Positions 58,331 to 64,000 of a stretch of DNA of 64,000 nucleotides are shown here, in pieces. The DNA lies in the NCBI RefSeq assembly GCF_005239225.2, contig NC_133301.1:8742318-8806317 (forward strand), given 5' to 3'. Below the pieces are notes generated by a model. It was given only the letters and a program-made list of their open reading frames with translations. It had not been told where the DNA came from and ran no database searches. Each line of letters begins with the position of its first letter. Position 1 is the first letter of the stretch. The translations under genes were made by a program, and so were the position numbers. Origin of the DNA: Populus alba. Taxonomy: Eukaryota > Streptophyta > Magnoliopsida > Malpighiales > Salicaceae.

Positions 58331-59344
58331 ATAATTCTCTATTTATTTTATTAAATATATCTATCTAAATCAATTTTTTAATTTGCAATTAAAAGTTGTC
58401 TTCAACCAACAAACATTCACAGACCTGCATATTCATTTTTAATATATTTTTTTAATTTGACCCACAATACCCCATCACTATAGTTTTCACTAAACTGCCA
58501 AGTGAAGAGAGGATATCTTTTATCAAAAGAGAATTAGGTACGCGTAATCCCCTTTTAACACAACTTGGTTGGCAAGTATATATACGTACTTAAAAGGGTA
58601 CAAGACATCTAACGAGAATCTTCAAGTATACTTGTTGTAGGACAAGATCTTCAACTATTGACAAATAACAAGTTAAAAAACTGGTACAAGGAATCCATGA
58701 TAATTTCCTTCATTCTACATTGCTTCTTTTTTTTTCTTTTTTTGCACTGAAAATGTGAAACTTTTTATTATATGATGGCAAAAGGGGAGAAGAAGATACC
58801 ATCTCATGCTTTTCTTTGGTTTATATCATTCTTATGTTCGGTCCTAAACTGATTTTAAAATAACATGCTTTGTCTAAAATTTGTATAGTTTCTGGTGAAA
58901 GCTTAATTTCTCTATGAAATCTTTTATTTATTTGATATGGGTTTGATTATAATTTTGAAGGGATATGTATTTTCGAACAGCAAAAGAAGATTCAATGCAT
59001 CAAAGAATCTTGTTCTACAGGAAGTTTTCGATGATTCAGAGAGCCAGCGATCATCGTAGTCTCGAAGAAAGATCAAACAACTATTTTTTTTCTGAAATTT
59101 ATCCTTTCCTTCTTAAGGTGGCACACATTCCTTGCATTTTCAGAAACGCAATCCGATGTTCGCTCCCTTAAATATCCTCAAATATTAAATGATTCAAACA
59201 ACTATTTTTTTCTCCTATAAAATCCACTGGAAAGTATCTATATTGGGTGCGAGAATGCCTTGAATCAACAAAACAAGATATACTACTCCATTCTTAAGCC
59301 TTCAATCAATTTACATACTTCTCGTGAAGCTTAACAAACTATTG
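58331..59344. other. AT-rich intergenic DNA
   Basis: No gene called. A 68-codon frame at 58965-59171 lacks recognisable features. Nothing else stands out. Confidence 0.35.
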
Positions 59345-59555
59345 TGCGATAATTGTTTGGTATTGCGGTTCAACCAAAATTTTAAAAAATATTATTTTAT
59401 TTTAGTTTCAAATTAACTTTTTTATATATATTTAGATTGTTTTGATATATTGATATAAAAAATAATTTTAAAAAAATATTATTTTAATATATTTTCAAAT
59501 AAATAATACTTTAAAAAATAATTTCTATCACTCTTTTAAATAAACCCTAAAAATC
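59345..59555. repeat. AT-rich MITE-like repeat, copy 2
   Basis: Shares block order with 13155-13365 (TTTTGATATATTGATAT, AAATATTATTTTAATATATT, AATAATACTTTAAAAAATAA). Flanked by less AT-rich DNA on both sides. Confidence 0.45.
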
Positions 59556-59807
59556 TCTGTTAAAAGAAAGAATGAAGGGTTACAAGTGAATTGAAGCAAT
59601 TGTAAAGGATGAAGTTCAAAGACATCATCAGCTTGTATATATAAAAATACAACATTAAAAAAAATATTCTGGGAAAATTACTAGCAATAGGACTGTAATT
59701 GAGCTTGCTAGAGGGCGACATGCATAATTGAATAAAAATGTAATATGAAAGGTGAAATACTTTCTACAGAACTCTTAAAACACTTGTATGACTTTATAAA
59801 ATTATAA

Positions 59808-59972
59808 GGGGTATAGTTTAACTGATAAGATTCTAAATTTGTTCTATAGAGATCACCAGATCAGGTTTTATAAATCTCAGGGTCACTGGAAATTTACATG
59901 TTCGTTAACTTCAAGGCTTGTAGTTGAGATACATGTAAACTGACCCGTACATCCGCGTTAATAAAAAAAAAA
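59808..59972 (+). mobile_element. tRNA-derived SINE
   Basis: Starts GGGGTATAGTTTAACTGATA, an A-box-like promoter element. A degenerate B-box region (GATCACCAGATCAGGTT) follows about 40 bp later, then a body with CAGGGTCACTGG, GTTCGTTAACTTCA and TGACCCGTACATCC. It ends in a run of A. About 165 bp is typical for such elements. From memory it resembles Salicaceae SINE families. Confidence 0.75.
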
Positions 59973-61168
59973 TTAAGACTTTATACTATTCATAATAATG
60001 AAATAAGGGAGAAATATGATTATTATTATTTTGCATAAAACTAGAATGCTAACGAGAATAAGATTTGTTTCAATAATCCTAATTGGATTGGAATTCTTGA
60101 AAAGATTCCTAGTGTGAATAGGAATTGAGACATGGTTGATAGATTAGGCTATTTGGAATAGTGTGGAAGTAGTGGAGGTTACAGGCATGAAACTTTACCA
60201 TCCATATCGGCTTGTGAAGCCCACATAATAGCTTTGAATCATCATTATTCATGTAGGTTAAAACGCCCACATATATATAGTTGAAAGAACAAAGCCAGAA
60301 AATTGGACTTGCACGTAACCCTAGCTAGCTTTAACTAGGGTTAAACCTATTATCTATCATAGAGGAAGATTTGATATTCCTTGTAATTACGGGGTCCTAC
60401 TAATATAAGATGGCTACTATGTATAATGACATAAATAATCTTGGAGAGAAAGTATAGAAAGGATTAATTCACTAAATAGCATATAGACTTTAACCATAGG
60501 TTATATCATCTCATCCTCTATCATACTTCATGTTTTTAGATCCCTTGGAGGCCCACAGGCATCTGTCATGAAGTCTAGTTTGTAGCAAGTTAGTCTAATA
60601 TCTACGAGAAACTAACACTAACAATTGGCAAAGTAGTAAAGTATAAAAAAAATAAAAAATAAAATATTCGTCTGAATCCAATTATTTATCAATAATCTGT
60701 CCAGTTGACAATGAACAACACCGAGAATTCCAAATTCGAAATTCTACTCAACTTTGTTCAAAAGGAGAGGAAGAGAAGAAATAGAAATGTCCTTTAAATA
60801 TGTTGCCTCATAGGCATTAAATATTCTTAAGCTTCTTTTCTTTTCTTTTTGTGCTAAAATATTCTTAAGCTTTACGGAAAGCCATTGATGGATACATTTA
60901 CGGGTGTAATGTAAGGTTTCTCTGGAAGAATCACAAACTTGGATTAATTTGTCGACGAGACTGTTCCTCTAAATTCCTTGGTTAATTCATTAAGGATATT
61001 GATTCCTAACTTTGGCATTTCTCCAACTTTATATATTGTTTTTCATTGACAACTGCTTGCTCTTACTTAGGGCTTTCAAATAGTTAGGTGCTTATCTCTC
61101 CAAATGATTGAAGACAGAGAAGAAAAAGGAAATATTTTAGATTAAAATCCATTGCAAGAAAAAACACA

Positions 61169-61237
<69 letters not shown>

Positions 61238-62300
61238 TAAGAAGGCTATGATCTCTCATTCAATTATCACATTTTATAAATTATTTTTATTTTGTTTTTT
61301 TACGAAGAAGAGGGCATTGATAATAATTGAGCAACAATTCATTGGCACTTTATAAATTCTCTCAAGTTGGGTTGACCTAACCTAGATCAAGAAATCGAGT
61401 GCATCTTAAGCATGAGTGGAGAACGGAATTAGAATCATTCCGGTCGGCCTCTAACCAAAAGATGATCAGTTCCTGAACAAACTCATGAAGAGTGTTGATG
61501 AAGACTGGAATTTTGAGGAAACAATTGTTTTTAAGCTACAATATTGTTGAACTCTTATCACATGTCATGCCAAAGTATGAATTATATCTTTTTTCTTCAT
61601 GTTCTAGCTAAGACTGGTAAATGCAGGGGATACTTTTTTTTTTTTTTACTTTTACATGTAAGAGAGTGACCTTGACTCGTCATTAACTCATCCTCACAAA
61701 ACAATGGGTTACACATAATTAATTTATTCTCTTTCTTTTTGTTGAAAGGGAGTTTTTCTTTATATAGACTCGTAGATAATTTTTTCTTATTTTTAAATTA
61801 CCATGAACGTATGATTATCTATGAAAAATAATAAAAAGGAAAGTTTTTACCCTAAAAAATTATAAACCATATTGAATGCATATATTTGATCACATAGAAT
61901 GTATTTAGACAAAATCTTAGAGTAAATAATAAATTCTAGATAATTGGCACATCATTCTACTCTAATTAAAAGCACAACAATTCCAATTTTTGTAACTTTA
62001 AAATAGCAAATTTACCCTTTAGCTTCTTATATCCAATTCGGAGCATTCAACATAGGAAGAATTGCTCTGATTGTGTGTTTCTGATCACAATAACAAAGGA
62101 TAACAAAAATATAGAAAAGCTCACAAATCTGTGTGAGTTTTCTTTTTACCATTTCTATAGTGATTGAAGCCTGAAGGATAGAAATGATAAATTAAGATCC
62201 AATATATTATTAGGGCTAATCTCATATTACTTCGTAATTGAGTACTCATTTTTCAATTTGGATCCTCAACTTTTAAAACAATCTTAAATAAAGCCCTCTC
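59973..62300. other. AT-rich intergenic DNA with a long (TA)n tract
   Basis: No gene. A (TA)n microsatellite occupies 61170-61235. A short inverted repeat TAACCCTAG/CTAGGGTTA lies near 60317-60345. Confidence 0.4.
61170..61235. repeat. (TA)n microsatellite
   Basis: More than 30 uninterrupted TA dinucleotides. Confidence 0.95.
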
Positions 62301-62339
62301 ATCTAAAATCATTGTAAAATGGGATAGCTAAGATTATTT

Positions 62340-63312
62340 GATGTGATCCAAGCACCAAAAGATCCATTGAAGGTTCCGGTTGGTTTAGTTACAAGGTTTA
62401 GAGTTCAGAGGTTAAAAAAAACTTTTAATGGACTTCTTCAAGATACATGAGCTAAGATAGATTTCAAGAGGATATTAAATAATGAGGAGCAAGCCATGAT
62501 TAATCTTATTCATGTTCAAGAGGGGCTTGTTGATGGCACCAAGATAATTACACAAGGATTAGGAGAAAAAAAACTAGATTAGAATAGTTTGACCTTTTAT
62601 TATCTTCTTTTTTTTTTATCACAACAGGAGCTACAAGTCTAATTTTGAGGTGATTTCATTTGGAATGGAAACTAGACTTTCATACCTTTTTAACAGTATA
62701 TAACGTGCCTTTTAATTCTTTAATACAGGAGTGAATCATCCATTTAAAGTTGAGCTTTACTGTTGTTAGATAGAATACGGAAATAACCGAACTTGTTTTA
62801 TTAAATTAGTGGGGCTATTAAACTTTCTTTATTTTGTGAGGAAATACTTGTTTAGGTTTCATACTTGTTTATTTTATTTATTTTAATTAGTTTGGGCTAA
62901 TTTTAGCCCGAGTTAATTATTATTTAAATTGGGTTTATATGTGACCCATTAAGGAAACTAAAGTTTTTGGCTTGGGGTATAAATACTCTTAAGAATAATT
63001 TTCAACACACTATATATATTTATTTATTTATTTGCTAATAATATTCTGATATTTTTTTATTTTTGGTTGTCAATCTTGGTTCTTGATTGATATTTTAAAT
63101 CTTCAAAGAATTGATCAATCTTTGTTGTGAATTTATACTCTTTTTGTTCGTCTTCAAATATAGACGTTGTGATTAGGTTGGTTTATAGTCTTATTGTTTT
63201 GGAGCATGTCTTTTATTATTATAAGCTCATCATATTTTCAGCAAACTTGGATTAGATAAATCTTAGATTTGTAAATTCCATTAAATTTTACTAGGGTTTG
63301 CATCATTATTCT
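62340..63312 (+). mobile_element. End of a Ty3/gypsy-like polyprotein followed by its LTR
   Basis: Plus-strand text at about 62365-62580 reads GLVTRFRVQRLKKTFNGLLQ and NNEEQAMINLIHVQEGLVDG, which resembles the C-terminal tail seen after integrase in plant gypsy elements. It is interrupted by at least one stop. The following DNA looks like an LTR, with a core promoter GGGGTATAAATAC near 62976 and T-rich downstream sequence. The 5' part of the element is absent. Confidence 0.55.
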
Positions 63313-64000
63313 CGTTGTAAAATGAGATAACTAAGATTATCCCACCACCTATAATGTCTTTTGGAAATCACTGCCAACCTTTGCAATATTATAGCTAGAA
63401 ACAAAATCTATCAGGTTCCATTTGGTTATAAGAAAAAAAAAGTTTAAAATGAAAATGAGGAATTGAAATGGGAATAAAGGAATCACAAAGATATTTTAAT
63501 TAATTCTAATAGTGTGTTTGAAATAGTAACAAGGAATCAAAATAAAATTTTCATTTTTATTTTTAAGAAAAAATAATAATAATTGAAAAAAAAAAACAAT
63601 TTTATAGAAAGTGATGATAATAAAAATAATAAAAGTGATTGTGGTGATAATGGTGGTTGAGAAGTAGTAGATTATGGGGTAATAATAATATTATAATGAT
63701 AACAATAATATAATTAAAGAAACTAATGCCTCCACCACAAGCTAATGAGAGAAATTTTATGATGATCAATGAGTAATTAATGGTATCCCTTAGTAATTAC
63801 TTTCTAAGTTCACTTTGAAGAAATATAAAGACTTTAACAAGTTGGTTGCTACTTGTTGATTCTATTAAAAACCTATTAAATTTAATATGAAAATCATGTG
63901 CTTAAAGATTAATCTAGAGCTTTTACTTGTGAACACCATGTTTTATATATTTCTTCCAGAGAGAAATATGTATGGTTCACAATGTGTTTTATGTTAAAAA
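63313..64000. other. AT-rich right edge
   Basis: A-rich and AAT-rich low-complexity DNA; no gene or bounded repeat seen. Confidence 0.4.

Noticed and set aside
58965..59171. 68-codon frame with charged residues
   Set aside because: Length is within chance expectation and neither flank shows promoter or splice signals.
60317..60345. Inverted TAACCCTAG/CTAGGGTTA pair
   Set aside because: Only 9 bp per arm; resembles telo-box text but has no gene context.
61152..61355. Plus-strand frame rich in Tyr-Ile repeats
   Set aside because: Encoded by a (TA)n microsatellite.

Overview
The window is nuclear DNA of a flowering plant. Genes carry GT-AG introns, sit far apart in AT-rich DNA, and encode plant-only families (a DYW-type pentatricopeptide protein and a GARP/HHO transcription factor). 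The repeat types (a tRNA-derived SINE, T-rich ~155-bp tandem blocks, an AT-rich MITE-like repeat) and the gene sequences suggest a woody eudicot, most likely Populus or another Salicaceae. The genus is an inference, not something shown directly.

Layout. 1-3 kb: non-coding, perhaps the 3' end of a gene lying to the left. 3.4-4.4 kb (+): Golgi nucleotide-sugar transporter of the GONST4/GGLT1 type. 5.9-8.0 kb (-): intronless DYW-class PPR editing factor, convergent with the transporter. 8-15 kb: AT-rich repeats and a decayed Ty3/gypsy pol on the minus strand (10.2-12.6 kb). 15.2-16.2 kb (+): F-box protein whose frame appears cut by an in-frame TGA. 16.7-18.3 kb: a G-rich minisatellite followed by an AT-rich tandem array. 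22.3-29.1 kb (+): nine-coding-exon RRM protein with an RD/RE-rich middle and a coiled-coil tail; its introns hold old repeats. 29.7-30.0 kb (-): an orphan exon-like open frame. 31-41.4 kb: nested retrotransposon relics (an LTR pair, a minus-strand non-autonomous LTR element inside it, a TIR element, and a Ty3/gypsy pol relic with a 1.5-kb insertion). 43.3-45.5 kb (-): four-exon HHO/NIGT1-type GARP transcription factor. 48.8-50.4 kb: T-rich tandem repeats. 51.4-51.8 kb: Ty1/copia deletion derivative. 53.3-58.3 kb: CACTA (En/Spm) element remnant, interrupted by a 1,746-bp solo LTR with a perfect 5-bp target duplication. 59.8 kb: SINE. 62.3-63.3 kb: end of another gypsy-like element and its LTR.

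The five intact or nearly intact genes do not form a pathway. They are ordinary neighbours with roles in ascorbate/cell-wall precursor transport, organelle RNA editing, protein turnover, RNA binding and nitrate/phosphate-type transcriptional control. I found no prokaryote-like system, CRISPR array or tRNA/rRNA gene. The most unusual items are the probable nonsense allele of the F-box gene, a vertebrate-type GGGTTA repeat just behind the HHO stop codon, the higher-order G-rich minisatellite, the orphan exon, and the well-resolved nested transposon insertions. All exon structures were read by eye from splice signals and reading-frame continuity; no alignment was run.
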